A DNA stretch of 64,000 nucleotides, from the NCBI RefSeq assembly GCF_002266435.3, contig NZ_CP029426.2, positions 372,001 to 436,000 of the forward strand, in the 5' to 3' direction. Under the pieces are notes generated by a model. It ran no database searches and was not told the origin of the DNA. It saw only the letters and a list, made by a program, of their open reading frames with translations. Position numbers and translations under genes: made by a program. Numbering within the stretch: the stretch's first letter is position 1; the number at the start of each line of letters is the position of its first letter. The stretch is from Bradyrhizobium amphicarpaeae (lineage in GTDB: Bacteria; Pseudomonadota; Alphaproteobacteria; Rhizobiales; Xanthobacteraceae). Positions 30,505 through 43,053 of the stretch are shown piece by piece.

Positions 30505-32715
30505 ATGGATCACACGCCGCGCAGCACCGCCGCCCCCACCCACGCGACCGGCATGGTCGACGTGCTGGTGCCGGTCGCGCTCGACCAGACCTATTCCTAC
30601 AAGGTGCCGCGCGGGATGGAGCTGAAGGCGGGCGATCTCGTCGGCGTGCCGCTCGGCGCGCGCGAGGTGCTGGCCGTGGTCTGGGGGGAGAACGCCAATC
30701 CCGATCCGCGCCTGCATAACCGCCTCAAGGAGGTCAGCGAGAAGCTCGATATCCCGCCGCTCAAGCCCGAACTGCGGTCGGTGGTGGATTGGGTCGCCAA
30801 TTACACGCTGAGCCCGCGCGGCATGGTGCTGCGCATGTGCCTGCGCATGGGCGAGAATCTCGGCCCCGAGCGCGTGCGTCCCGGCGTGCGCCTGGTCGGC
30901 GATCCCCCGAAGAGGCTGACGCCGGCGCGAGCGCGCCTGATCGAGGTGCTGTCGGACCGGCTGCTGCACGGCAAGTCGGAGGCGGCGAAAGAGGCGGGCG
31001 TCTCCGCAGGCGTGATCGACGGCCTCGTCGACGAAGGCACGCTCACGGTCGAGCCGATGCCGCCGCCCGCACCACCACCCAGCCCCGATCCCGATTTTGG
31101 CCGTCCGGATTTCTCGCCGCTGCAGCGCGCCGGCGTGGACGCGATGCGCGCGCTCGCCGCCAATGGCAGCTTTCACGTCGCGCTGCTCGACGGCGTCACC
31201 GGTTCGGGCAAGACCGAGGTTTATTTCGAGGCCGTTGCCGAAACCATCCGTCGCGGCGGGCAATCGCTGATCCTGATGCCGGAGATCGCACTCACCGGCC
31301 AGTTCCTCGACCGCTTCGCGCAACGCTTCGGCGCGCGGCCGATCGAATGGCATTCGGAGCTGACGCCGCGCACCCGCGCCCGCAATTGGGCGGCGATCTC
31401 CGCAGGCACCGCCCCGGTCGTGGTCGGCGCACGCTCGGCGCTGTTTTTGCCCTACGCCAATCTCGGCCTGATCGTCGTCGATGAGGAGCACGACCAGGCC
31501 TACAAGCAGGACGAGGGCGTGCATTACCACGCCCGCGACATGGCGGTGGTGCGCGGGCATATCGCCAGGATCCCGGTCGTGCTGGCTTCCGCGACGCCGT
31601 CGGTCGAGTCGGAGGTCAATGCGCGCAAGAACCGCTATCAGCGCATCGCGCTGCCCTCGCGCTTCGGCGGGCAGCACATGCCGCATATCGAGGCCATCGA
31701 CCTCAGGCGCGAGCCGCCCGCGCGCGGCCGCTATATCTCGCCGCGCTTGGCCTTCGAGATCAGAAAAGCGATCGAGAGGCGCGAGCAGGCGCTGCTGTTC
31801 CTCAACCGCCGCGGCTATGCGCCGCTGACGCTGTGCCGTGCCTGCGGCCATCGCTTCGCCTGCACCATTTGCGATGCCTGGCTGGTCGATCACCGTTTTC
31901 GCCAGCGCCTCGTCTGCCATCATTGCGGTTTCTCGATGCCGCGTCCGCATCTCTGCCCGAACTGTTCGGCGGAGGAATCGCTGGTGGCCGTCGGGCCCGG
32001 CGTCGAGCGTCTTCAGGAGGAAGCGGCGGCGCTGTTTCCGGACGCGCGCACCATGGTGCTGTCGAGCGATCTCATCACCTCGATCGAGACGATGCGCAGC
32101 GAGCTTGCCGAGATCGCGGAGGGCCGCGTCGACATCATCATCGGCACGCAGCTGGTGGCCAAGGGCCATAATTTCCCGCGGCTCAATCTGGTCGGCGTGG
32201 TCGATGCGGATCTCGGCCTCTCCAATGGCGATCCCCGCGCAGCGGAGCGCACCTGGCAATTGCTCAACCAGGTGATCGGCCGCGCCGGCCGCGAGCAGGG
32301 CCGCGGCATCGGCTATCTCCAGACCCACCAGCCCGATCATCCCGTGATGAAGGCGCTGATCGCCTGCGACCGCGAGGCCTTCTACGACAGCGAGATCGAC
32401 CTGCGCGAGCGCACGCTGTATCCTCCGTTTGGCCGGCTCGCCAGCCTGATCATCTCCGCCGGCGACCGCCCGAGCGCCGAAGGCCTCGGCCGTCGCATCG
32501 TGGCACTCGCCCCGCGCGACGAGCGCGTCGTGGTGCTGGGACCGGCCGAAGCGCCGCTCGCCGTGATCAAGGGCCGCTACCGCTTCCGCATCCTGGTGAA
32601 ATCAGCGCGCGGCTTCGACCTGTCGGACTATCTGCGCAACTGGCTCGCAGCCTGCCCGAAGCCGACCGGCAATCAGAAGCTCGAAGTGGATGTGGATCCG
32701 CAGAGCTTTTTGTAG
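30505..32715 (+). CDS. priA: Primosomal protein N' (PriA), replication restart helicase
   Basis: A 736-residue superfamily 2 helicase that rebuilds replication forks. The N-terminal 3'-DNA-binding domain (VLVPVALDQTYSYKVP) is followed by helicase motif I GVTGSGKTE (residues 230-238), motif II DEEH (326-329), a zinc-binding region with eight cysteines (CRACGHRFACTICDAW ... CHHCGFSMPRPHLCPNC), and motif VI QVIGRAGREQGRG. The last codons form the beginning of a 261-bp sequence repeated three times directly downstream; the gene itself is intact. Confidence 0.96.
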   Translation: MDHTPRSTAAPTHATGMVDVLVPVALDQTYSYKVPRGMELKAGDLVGVPLGAREVLAVVWGENANPDPRLHNRLKEVSEKLDIPPLKPELRSVVDWVANYTLSPRGMVLRMCLRMGENLGPERVRPGVRLVGDPPKRLTPARARLIEVLSDRLLHGKSEAAKEAGVSAGVIDGLVDEGTLTVEPMPPPAPPPSPDPDFGRPDFSPLQRAGVDAMRALAANGSFHVALLDGVTGSGKTEVYFEAVAETIRRGGQSLILMPEIALTGQFLDRFAQRFGARPIEWHSELTPRTRARNWAAISAGTAPVVVGARSALFLPYANLGLIVVDEEHDQAYKQDEGVHYHARDMAVVRGHIARIPVVLASATPSVESEVNARKNRYQRIALPSRFGGQHMPHIEAIDLRREPPARGRYISPRLAFEIRKAIERREQALLFLNRRGYAPLTLCRACGHRFACTICDAWLVDHRFRQRLVCHHCGFSMPRPHLCPNCSAEESLVAVGPGVERLQEEAAALFPDARTMVLSSDLITSIETMRSELAEIAEGRVDIIIGTQLVAKGHNFPRLNLVGVVDADLGLSNGDPRAAERTWQLLNQVIGRAGREQGRGIGYLQTHQPDHPVMKALIACDREAFYDSEIDLRERTLYPPFGRLASLIISAGDRPSAEGLGRRIVALAPRDERVVVLGPAEAPLAVIKGRYRFRILVKSARGFDLSDYLRNWLAACPKPTGNQKLEVDVDPQSFL

Positions 32716-32898
32716 CGGTCACCGTCTTTCCGCAATCACCGTCGTCATCCTGAGGTGCGCGCCCAGGCGCGCCTCGAAGGATGGGCCGCAAGCGACCGTA
32801 GCGCATCCTTCGAGGCTCATCCTGCGATGCCAGGGCATCGCAGGATGAGCGCCTCAGGATGACGACGGAGCGCGTGGCAGCAATGACAGCACGTAAAA

Positions 32899-32928
32899 AA
32901 GCCCGCGGTCCCCCAAGACCGCGGGCTT
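32899..32928. terminator. Terminator in tandem unit 1
   Basis: Twelve-base perfect stem aagcccgcggtc / gaccgcgggctt, six-base loop, A run before and TTGTTT after, so it can act in both directions. First terminator after priA. Confidence 0.9.
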
Positions 32929-33159
32929 GTTTCAGGCGCGCAGCAAGCTGATGGAAATCCGCAGAGCTTTTTGTAGCGGTCACCGCCTTTCCGCAATCAC
33001 CGTCGTCATCCTGAGGTGCGCGCCCATGCGCGCCTCGAAGGATGGGCCGCAAGCGACCGTGGCGCATCCTTCGAGGCTCATCCTGCGATGCCAGGGCATC
33101 GCAGGATGGGCGCCTCAGGATGACGACGGAGCGCGTGGCAGCAATGACAGCACGTAAAA

Positions 33160-33189
33160 AAGCCCGCGGTCCCCCAAGACCGCGGGCTT
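33160..33189. terminator. Terminator in tandem unit 2
   Basis: Identical copy of the hairpin at 32899-32928, exactly 261 bases later. Confidence 0.9.
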
Positions 33190-33420
33190 GTTTCAGGCGC
33201 GCAGCAAGCTGATGGAAATCCGCAGAGCTTTTTGTAGCGGTCACCGTCTTTCCGCAATCACCGTCGTCATCCTGAGGTGCGCGCCCATGCGCGCCTCGAA
33301 GGATGGGCCGCAAGCGACCGTAGCGCATCCTTCGAGGCACATCCTGCGATGCCGGGGCATCGCAGGATGAGCGCCTCAGGATGACGACGGAGCGCGTGGC
33401 AGCAGTGACAGCACGTAAAA

Positions 33421-33450
33421 AAGCCCGCGGTCCCCCAAGACCGCGGGCTT
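33421..33450. terminator. Terminator in tandem unit 3
   Basis: Third identical hairpin, 61 bases past the rlpA stop; with its preceding A run it probably serves as the rlpA terminator on the minus strand. Confidence 0.9.
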
Positions 33451-33510
33451 GTTTCAGACGCGCATCAAACTGATGGAAATTGCGCGTTTATCGTCAGTGC
33501 GTCGAACGCC

Positions 33511-34014
33511 TCAGGAGACGACTTCCGCGGTGACGCGGCCGACGCCGGCGCCGGTGAGGCCGATGGCGCGGGCAGCGCCCGTGGAGAGGTCGAGAACCCG
33601 GCCACGAATGAACGGGCCGCGGTCATTGATGGTGACGATGACGCTCGAGCCGCGGTGGGTCACGCGCAGCTTGGTGCCGAACGGCAGCGAGCGGTGTGCG
33701 GCGGTCAAGGCGTTCTGGTTGAAGCGCTGGCCGGAGGCGGTGCGGCTGCCGGACTCATTGCCGTAATAGGAGGCCATGCCGGAGAAGCTGCGGCCCGAGC
33801 CCTGTGACGGCGTCATCGACGCATTGGCGTTGCGCCAATCGGAGGTGACGTTGGTATCGGCCTGGGCGTGGTGGCGGTGATGATGATGATACCGGTGATG
33901 CCGGGATTTGGCGGAAGCTTCGGTGGCGGTGGCACCGATCAGGAGAGTTGCGGCAACGAAAGCGATCGCCGTACGCGGCCGGGTCACAGAGCCCAGCGTC
34001 TTCAAAGACAGCAT
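33511..34014 (-). CDS. rlpA: RlpA-like septal ring lytic transglycosylase
   Basis: A 167-residue secreted protein with a signal peptide ending near ATEASA (residue 35), a His-rich patch (eight His between residues 39 and 49), a Ser/Thr-rich linker and a double-psi beta-barrel domain (about 78-166) with GMASYYG, TAAHRSLPFGTKLRV and the catalytic-type NDRGPF and RVLDLS motifs. RlpA cleaves or binds denuded glycan at the septum. No SPOR domain is present, so this is the short form. No lipobox is visible. A perfect CtrA-type box lies about 185 bases upstream. Confidence 0.88.
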   Translation of the reverse strand: MLSLKTLGSVTRPRTAIAFVAATLLIGATATEASAKSRHHRYHHHHRHHAQADTNVTSDWRNANASMTPSQGSGRSFSGMASYYGNESGSRTASGQRFNQNALTAAHRSLPFGTKLRVTHRGSSVIVTINDRGPFIRGRVLDLSTGAARAIGLTGAGVGRVTAEVVS

Positions 34015-34696
34015 TTAGTGGTCCCTAAGCTAGTATTGCCACATATGTGGCCAGTGGAGCCCCCATCAGTTTGTGAGCGGTTTGGCGTTTCGATTCCTAA
34101 TGCGGCGTGAATTGGGCAGTAAATCCGTTCTGTGTCGTCACGAAACATCTTGTTACTGGCACCGATGTTGCAGCTGATGTTTTGAATTCTTCGGCTTTAA
34201 CGATTATTTAACCTAATTATTACTGGCTAATACTGTAAAACGAAGTCATCACTCGTGGCGTTTAGAATTCGGTAAGTATTCGGCGAGTGGAGCGAAGCGT
34301 CGCGGAATCACGGCCCAGCGAGCTGTGTTCATGGCCGCTATGCGCTGAGGGCAGGAACCAACCGGGTGGCGACCGGGGCGGAGGCCCGCGACAATTCCGT
34401 GGTGCGGCAGGTCGTCACCAGTTGGTGCTCGGGTCCTTGATAGGGGTCGTCGGATCAGGTGATCGACGCCTCCAGCGTGCGACGAACTGGCGACAGAACC
34501 TCGTGCCTTTAATTTGGCGTCATGTTGCACCTGCGCGCCTGCTATGTTAGCAAAGCCGCGATTTTAACGGATCCGGCACGTCCCGTGTCGGCCGGAAATC
34601 GAAGTCCCGCTTGAATTCCAAGGGCTTGGATCGCTTGGCGCCGCTTTGTGGCGACGGTTTTTCCCTTGCGAGTTTGACAGCAAAAAGAGCGCGTCT
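34015..34696. other. Long non-coding region between rlpA and atpH
   Basis: About 680 bases. The part from 34110 to 34260 is strikingly AT-rich for this genome and contains the CtrA-type box; it is the natural promoter region of rlpA. The part from 34260 to 34690 is GC-rich again, carries no recognisable protein on either strand, and must contain the promoter and leader of the atp operon. No known RNA family was recognised. Confidence 0.6.
34197..34211. promoter_or_regulatory. CtrA-type binding site TTAA-N7-TTAA
   Basis: The sequence TTAACGATTATTTAA is an exact TTAA-N7-TTAA, the full consensus of the cell-cycle regulator CtrA. It lies in the AT-rich upstream region of rlpA, whose product acts at the division septum. 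CtrA control is inference from motif and gene type. Confidence 0.6.
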
Positions 34697-36786
<2,090 letters not shown>

Positions 36787-36795
36787 GAAACAGCC

Positions 36796-36908
36796 GTCAT
36801 GGCCGGGCAAAAGCGCGAAGCGCGTCTTCGCATCTGAAGTCCCGGCCATCCACGTGTTACCGCGTGGCAGACGAGAACGTGGATGCCCGGGACAAGCCCG
36901 GGCATGAC
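36796..36908. repeat. REP-like inverted repeat inside the atp operon (atpA-atpG gap)
   Basis: Starts gtcatggccgggcaaaag and ends gggacaagcccgggcatgac, with internal pairs tccacgt / acgtgga. A relative is at 52781-52864. It fills most of the 175-base gap. Confidence 0.75.
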
Positions 36909-36961
36909 GGAGAGATAGGGTCGCGGTCTCGCCAAGGGCAGATCGCCGGGGTGAACGAAGA

Positions 36962-37837
36962 ATGGCGTCACTTAAAGACATGCGCGTGCGCATCGCCTCC
37001 ACCAAGGCGACGCAAAAGATCACCAAGGCCATGCAGATGGTCGCTGCGTCCAGGTTGCGCCGCGCCCAGCAGGCGGCCGAAGCCGCACGCCCCTATGCAG
37101 ACAAGATGAGCGCGGTGATCTCCAACATCGCCAGCGCTGCCGCCGGTTCGCCCGGCGCGCCGGCGTTGCTGGCCGGCACCGGCAAGGACCAGGTTCACCT
37201 GCTGCTGGTCTGCACCGGCGAGCGCGGCCTGTCCGGCGCCTTCAACTCCTCGATCGTGCGCCTCGCCCGCGATCGTGCCCAGGCGCTGATGGCGCAGGGC
37301 AAGGAAGTCAAATTCTTCTGCGTCGGCCGCAAGGGCTATGAGCAGCTCCGCCGCCTGTTCGACAAGCAGATCGTCGAGCATCTCGATTTGCGCAGCGTTC
37401 GTCAGCTCGGTTTCGTCAACGCCGAGGACATCGCCAGGAAGGTGCTGGCCCGTTTCGAGAACGGCGAGTTCGACGTCTGCACGCTGTTCTACGCGCAGTT
37501 CAAGTCGGTGATCGCCCAGATCCCGACCGCGCAGCAGATCATTCCGCTGGTCGTGGAAGCGAAGGCCGCGAACGCGCCGGTGACGTCCTACGAATACGAG
37601 CCGGAGGAGGACGAACTCCTTTCGGGCCTGCTGCCGCGCAACATCGCGGTGCAGATCTTCCGCGCGCTGCTGGAGAACAACGCCTCGTTCTACGGCGCGC
37701 AGATGAGCTCGATGGACAACGCCACCCGCAACGCCGGCGAAATGATCCGCAAGCAAACCCAGATCTACAACCGAACCCGTCAAGCCCAGATCACCAAGGA
37801 GCTGATCGAGATCATCTCCGGCGCCGAGGCGGTCTGA
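36962..37837 (+). CDS. atpG: ATP synthase F1 gamma subunit
   Basis: A 291-residue central stalk subunit. The N-terminal coiled helix [20 protein letters not shown] and C-terminal [16 protein letters not shown] helix (here [20 protein letters not shown]) are diagnostic. The middle segment [17 protein letters not shown] is also conserved. Starts at ATG 36962 shortly after a REP-like element, so it needs its own ribosome site (ggggtgaacgaaga). Confidence 0.97.
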   Translation: MASLKDMRVRIASTKATQKITKAMQMVAASRLRRAQQAAEAARPYADKMSAVISNIASAAAGSPGAPALLAGTGKDQVHLLLVCTGERGLSGAFNSSIVRLARDRAQALMAQGKEVKFFCVGRKGYEQLRRLFDKQIVEHLDLRSVRQLGFVNAEDIARKVLARFENGEFDVCTLFYAQFKSVIAQIPTAQQIIPLVVEAKAANAPVTSYEYEPEEDELLSGLLPRNIAVQIFRALLENNASFYGAQMSSMDNATRNAGEMIRKQTQIYNRTRQAQITKELIEIISGAEAV

Positions 37838-37868
37838 CGCAACATCCAAACGACGGTCGTTCAAGTAA

Positions 37869-39332
<1,464 letters not shown>

Positions 39333-39350
39333 GCTGCCACCAGGCTGCGC

Positions 39351-39878
<528 letters not shown>

Positions 39879-39879
<1 letters not shown>

Positions 39880-39903
39880 GCCCCGGGGCACCGCTCCGGG
39901 GCT
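39879..39903 (+). terminator. Hairpin after atpC
   Basis: Eight-base stem agccccgg / ccggggct with a nine-base loop starting at the last base of the atpC stop. The following sequence is not T-rich until attttc at 39912, so termination is likely but not certain. Confidence 0.55.
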
Positions 39904-40029
39904 CAAGCCTGGAATTTTCTGGCTAAGTTCAGCGCTCGTCACGGAAGTGGCGGGCGCTGAAACTTTGTTGCACCGCGCTTGCGATCGCGGCATTCTGCGC
40001 CCGCGAATTCGGTCCGGGGCGGGTCACAG

Positions 40030-41688
40030 ATGAAGCGCAAGATCGCGGCGATTTTCGCGGCCGATATTGCCGGTTATTCGAGGCTGGTCGCGGAAGACGA
40101 AGAGCAAACGCTGCGGCGTCTGGCCTCCTATCGCGAGGTCATCGACGATTTCATCGCGAGGGCCGGCGGGCGCATCTTCAACACGGCGGGCGATGCCGTG
40201 CTCGCGGAATTTCCGAGCGCGGTCGATGCGGTGCGTTGCGCGATCGACATCCAGGAGTCGTTGCGGACCCGCAACATGGCCTATCCGCCGAGCCGGCAGA
40301 TGTCGTTCCGCATCGGCATCACCATCGGCGACGTGGTCGAGCGCAACGGCGATCTGCTCGGCGACGGCGTCAACATCGCGGCGCGGCTGGAGGGGCTCGC
40401 CGAGGTCGGCGGCATCTGCGTCTCGCGCGCGGTGCACGAGCAGGTCGCCAACAAGCTCTCGGTGCAGTTCGCCGATATCGGCGCGCAGGAGGTCAAGAAC
40501 ATCCCGACGCCGGTGCATGCCTACATGGTGGCGATGCGGCGCGAGGACGGCAGCTACGCGACGCCGCAGGTGAAGAAGGCGGCTTCCAAGGTGGCCGCGG
40601 CCCCGGTGTGGATGTGGCCTCTGGTGGTCGCCATTGTCTCGGTCACGGCCATCGGTGTCAGCGGCTTTCTGTACAACACCAAGCTCAAGCAGACGGCGAG
40701 TGCTGCGGCAACGCCGGCCGTGACGCCAAGCGCAACACCGGCCGCAAGCGTCGCGACTCCAGGCCCGTCACCGACCCAAATGGCGAAGGCGCCGATGGTG
40801 CCGCAGAATGCCGGTGCTGCGATGGCCCCGATGCCTGCGCCGTCGCCATCGGCCGCGCCGATGGCCGGCAAGTTTGCGGCCGACAGCGTGCCTTTCATCA
40901 ACGAGCGCGTCCGCAGCTTCCTCGCCGGCGATTATTCCGCCGCCGGCGACTACAAGGCTTTCGCCCTCAACGTCGGCGGCTTCACCGGCTCGGCGCTGAA
41001 CCAGCCGAACGAGGAGGCCGCGCGCAACATGGCGATCGAGCAGTGCCAGAAGCGCGCCGATGCCGCGCAATCGCCGCGGCGCTGCGAGCTCTATGTGGTC
41101 GGCAACACCATCGTCTACGCGCACGGCAAGCCGCCGATGCCGCCGCAGCCCTACTTCAGGCACGACGCCATGACCGAACGGGTGTTCGTCTCGAAGGACT
41201 TTCCGATGGTGCGCGAGCCGCAAAAGGTGCGGCTCGAGAACATGTTCGTGCCGGCGGCGAAATCCCGCTCGGTCGCGCTCGGTCCGGGTGGACAATATTT
41301 CATGGTGCTGGGCGCATCATCCGCCGAAGATGCCGCGCGCCGTTCACTGGAATCCTGCGGCGCGATTGCCGGCGTGGCGTGCCTCGTGGTCGCGATCGAC
41401 GACAATTTCGTCGTGCCGGTCCCGACGCTGTTTCGGATCACCGGCTTCTTCAATGCCGCCACCAACGCCTCGATCGTGGCAGACGCGCGCGGCGAGGTCG
41501 TGCGCAAGCTCGGTGACGCCATGGGCTGGAACGCCGTTGCGGTCGGCACCGCGGGTCGGCCGGGTCTCGGCCTGAAAGCCGCCGACGAGAAGGCCGCCGT
41601 CACCTCCGCACTCGCCGACTGCGCCAAGCGCGACAGCGATTGCCACGTCATCGCGCTCGGCCCGTTCACGGTGGGACCGATCAATTAG
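40030..41688 (+). CDS. Class III adenylate/guanylate cyclase with a periplasmic repeat domain
   Basis: A 552-residue membrane protein. Residues 1-170 form a class III nucleotide cyclase with metal-binding Asp12 (FAADIAGYS) and Asp55 (NTAGDAVLAEF) and the transition-state residues Asn115/Arg119 (GVNIAARLEGLA). One membrane span lies at 193-214, then an Ala/Pro-rich linker to about 280. The C-terminal region (about 306-550) contains three related segments, each with a Cys pair (339/352, 443/451, 531/538). Start ATG 40030 (MKRKIAAIF). Likely makes cAMP in response to a periplasmic signal; the signal is unknown. Confidence 0.88.
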   Translation: MKRKIAAIFAADIAGYSRLVAEDEEQTLRRLASYREVIDDFIARAGGRIFNTAGDAVLAEFPSAVDAVRCAIDIQESLRTRNMAYPPSRQMSFRIGITIGDVVERNGDLLGDGVNIAARLEGLAEVGGICVSRAVHEQVANKLSVQFADIGAQEVKNIPTPVHAYMVAMRREDGSYATPQVKKAASKVAAAPVWMWPLVVAIVSVTAIGVSGFLYNTKLKQTASAAATPAVTPSATPAASVATPGPSPTQMAKAPMVPQNAGAAMAPMPAPSPSAAPMAGKFAADSVPFINERVRSFLAGDYSAAGDYKAFALNVGGFTGSALNQPNEEAARNMAIEQCQKRADAAQSPRRCELYVVGNTIVYAHGKPPMPPQPYFRHDAMTERVFVSKDFPMVREPQKVRLENMFVPAAKSRSVALGPGGQYFMVLGASSAEDAARRSLESCGAIAGVACLVVAIDDNFVVPVPTLFRITGFFNAATNASIVADARGEVVRKLGDAMGWNAVAVGTAGRPGLGLKAADEKAAVTSALADCAKRDSDCHVIALGPFTVGPIN

Positions 41689-41701
41689 GATTCACCAAGT
41701 C

Positions 41702-41846
41702 TAGGCTCGCTCGCCACGGCGGGCGAGATGCGCTCGCTCTGCCGCTTGCGGGGCAGGGCTGGGGTGGGGGCTGTCTCCGCGCTTTGATCGTTGAGAATTG
41801 CGTGGAGGGGATAAGAGAGCGGTGCGCTCCCCCACACAAAATTCCA
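41702..41846. repeat. GC-rich degenerate palindromic segment after the cyclase gene
   Basis: Contains gctcgctcgccacggcgggcg and the string ggggtgggggctg followed later by gcgctcccccaca, resembling the palindromes at 2824-2993. No gene is seen here. It lies between convergent genes. Confidence 0.4.
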
Positions 41847-41907
41847 GCGGAAATTCCCCAACCATTTCAACCGCCATTCTACTGTGCATGGGGTTGTTTT
41901 CGCGATT

Positions 41908-42408
41908 TCAGTTCGCGAAGGTCGCGAACTGCCCGGCCACCGCGCGATAAACCTCACGCCGGAACGGCACCACGATTTCGGCGACACGATCCAGTCGCTC
42001 CCAGCGCCAGGCGTCGAACTCGGCCGGCTGGCCGTTGCGCGGCGTCAGCGGGTCGATCTCGTCATCCTTGCCGGTGAAGCGCAGCGCGAACCATTTCTGC
42101 CGCTGGCCGCGAAATTTCGCCAGGCGGTGCGTCTGCGGGCCGTCGTAAGGCGGGAATTCGTAGGTGAGCCAGTCGGTCTCGCCGAGATAGGTTGCGCTCT
42201 TGACGCTGGTCTCCTCCCAGAGCTCGCGCATCGCGGCATCGCGCAAATTCTCGCCCTCGTCGACGCCGCCCTGCGGCATCTGCCAGTCGAGGCCCGGCAG
42301 GATGATCTCGGGCCCGTCACCCTTGAAGCGGTGACCGATCAGCACCCGGCCATCGGCATTGAAGAGCGCGATCCCGACGTTGGGGCGGTAGGGCTTTTCA
42401 TTCGTCAC
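41908..42408 (-). CDS. RNA pyrophosphohydrolase RppH-type Nudix hydrolase, copy A
   Basis: A 166-residue Nudix protein. The Nudix box is GGVDEGENLRDAAMRELWEET, preceded by the RppH hallmark DWQMPQGG and followed by [20 protein letters not shown], which marks RNA 5'-pyrophosphohydrolases (removal of pyrophosphate from mRNA 5' ends before RNase E decay). A second gene of the same type lies directly upstream. Which of the two is the principal RppH is not decidable from sequence alone. Starts at ATG 42406-42408. Confidence 0.88.
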   Translation of the reverse strand: MTNEKPYRPNVGIALFNADGRVLIGHRFKGDGPEIILPGLDWQMPQGGVDEGENLRDAAMRELWEETSVKSATYLGETDWLTYEFPPYDGPQTHRLAKFRGQRQKWFALRFTGKDDEIDPLTPRNGQPAEFDAWRWERLDRVAEIVVPFRREVYRAVAGQFATFAN

Positions 42409-42422
42409 GCGTCAATCTCTCA

Positions 42423-42462
42423 TCGTCATTCCCGGCTGCATTAGCACCGAAGCCGGGACGAC
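42423..42462. repeat. Short palindrome between the two Nudix genes
   Basis: gtcattcccggct and agccgggacgac form an inverted pair with a short loop. It follows the stop of the upstream Nudix gene on the minus strand. Confidence 0.55.
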
Positions 42463-42470
42463 AATTCGAT

Positions 42471-42977
42471 TTATTGCTCCGCCAGCGCGGAAAATTCCTG
42501 CACCACGCGCTCATAGACCGGGCGCTTGAAGGGAATGATCAGCCCGGTCAGGTTCTTCATCGGCTCCCAGCGCCAGCTCACGAACTCGGCCTTGTGGCCG
42601 CCGCCGCCGGGCCGCTCGACATTGATCTCGCTGTCCTTGCCGGTGAAGCGCACTGCGAACCATTTCTGGCGCTGGCCGCGGTAGCGGCCCTTCCAGGCGC
42701 GCCCGGCGACCGTGCGCGGAATGTCGTAAGTGAGCCAGTCCGGGACCTCGCCGAGCCGCTCCACCGAGCGCACGCTGGTCTCCTCATAGAGCTCGCGCCT
42801 GGCGGCGTCCCAGGTGTCCTCGCCGGGATCGACGCCGCCTTGCGGCATCTGCCAGACGTGGGTGTCGTCGACGTGCTCGATGCCGCCGGCGCGGCGGCCG
42901 ATGAACACCAGGCCTTCTGTGTTGATCAGCATCACGCCGACGCAGGTCCGGTAGGGCAGATCCTCGTAACGCGCCAT
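42471..42977 (-). CDS. rppH: RNA pyrophosphohydrolase RppH-type Nudix hydrolase, copy B
   Basis: A 168-residue Nudix protein with [11 protein letters not shown] at the start, [20 protein letters not shown] leading into the Nudix box [10 protein letters not shown], and [20 protein letters not shown]. This arrangement and the first strand are nearest to canonical RppH of rhizobia, so the symbol is placed here with moderate confidence. Copy A is alignable along its whole length, so the pair is a tandem duplication. Part of the ctpA-deacetylase-rppH gene string on the minus strand. Confidence 0.88.
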   Translation of the reverse strand: MARYEDLPYRTCVGVMLINTEGLVFIGRRAGGIEHVDDTHVWQMPQGGVDPGEDTWDAARRELYEETSVRSVERLGEVPDWLTYDIPRTVAGRAWKGRYRGQRQKWFAVRFTGKDSEINVERPGGGGHKAEFVSWRWEPMKNLTGLIIPFKRPVYERVVQEFSALAEQ

Positions 42978-43053
42978 TCCGCCAGACCTCTCGCATGCTG
43001 CTGGTTGCGGCTTGACCGGTCCCGCGGGACCCGTGCCGTACCAATCCGTTGAT

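Larger units (their letters stand above)
32701..33483. repeat. Three tandem copies of a 261-bp unit downstream of priA
   Basis: Units begin at 32701, 32962 and 33223 with cagagctttttgtagcggtc; the period is exactly 261. The first unit starts inside the last codons of priA, so copies two and three carry a duplicate of the priA stop region. Each unit holds a REP-like palindrome (gtcatcctgaggtgcgcgcc ... gcgcctcaggatgac), a nested inverted pair (catcctgcgatgcc/ggcatcgcaggatg) and one strong terminator. Copies differ at only a few positions (for example caccgtc/caccgcc), so the amplification is recent or homogenised. No protein is encoded. Confidence 0.95.

Noticed and set aside
32567..33340. Minus-strand open frame containing three protein-level repeats
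   Set aside because: The periodicity is only the 261-bp DNA repeat read in one frame (261 is divisible by three); the unit contains terminators and REP palindromes, not a gene.
32701..33483. Tandem repeats considered as a CRISPR array
   Set aside because: The units are 261 bases long and directly abutting, with no unique spacers; no cas gene is near.
34249..34530. 93-codon minus-strand frame in the rlpA-atpH gap
   Set aside because: Begins at GTG without a ribosome site, composition is Arg/Pro/His-rich, no recognisable motif; treated as non-coding.
34261..34640. Possible structured RNA (RNase P or 6S-like) before atpH
   Set aside because: GC-rich with scattered short inverted repeats, but none of the conserved words of RNase P RNA, 6S RNA or tmRNA could be found.
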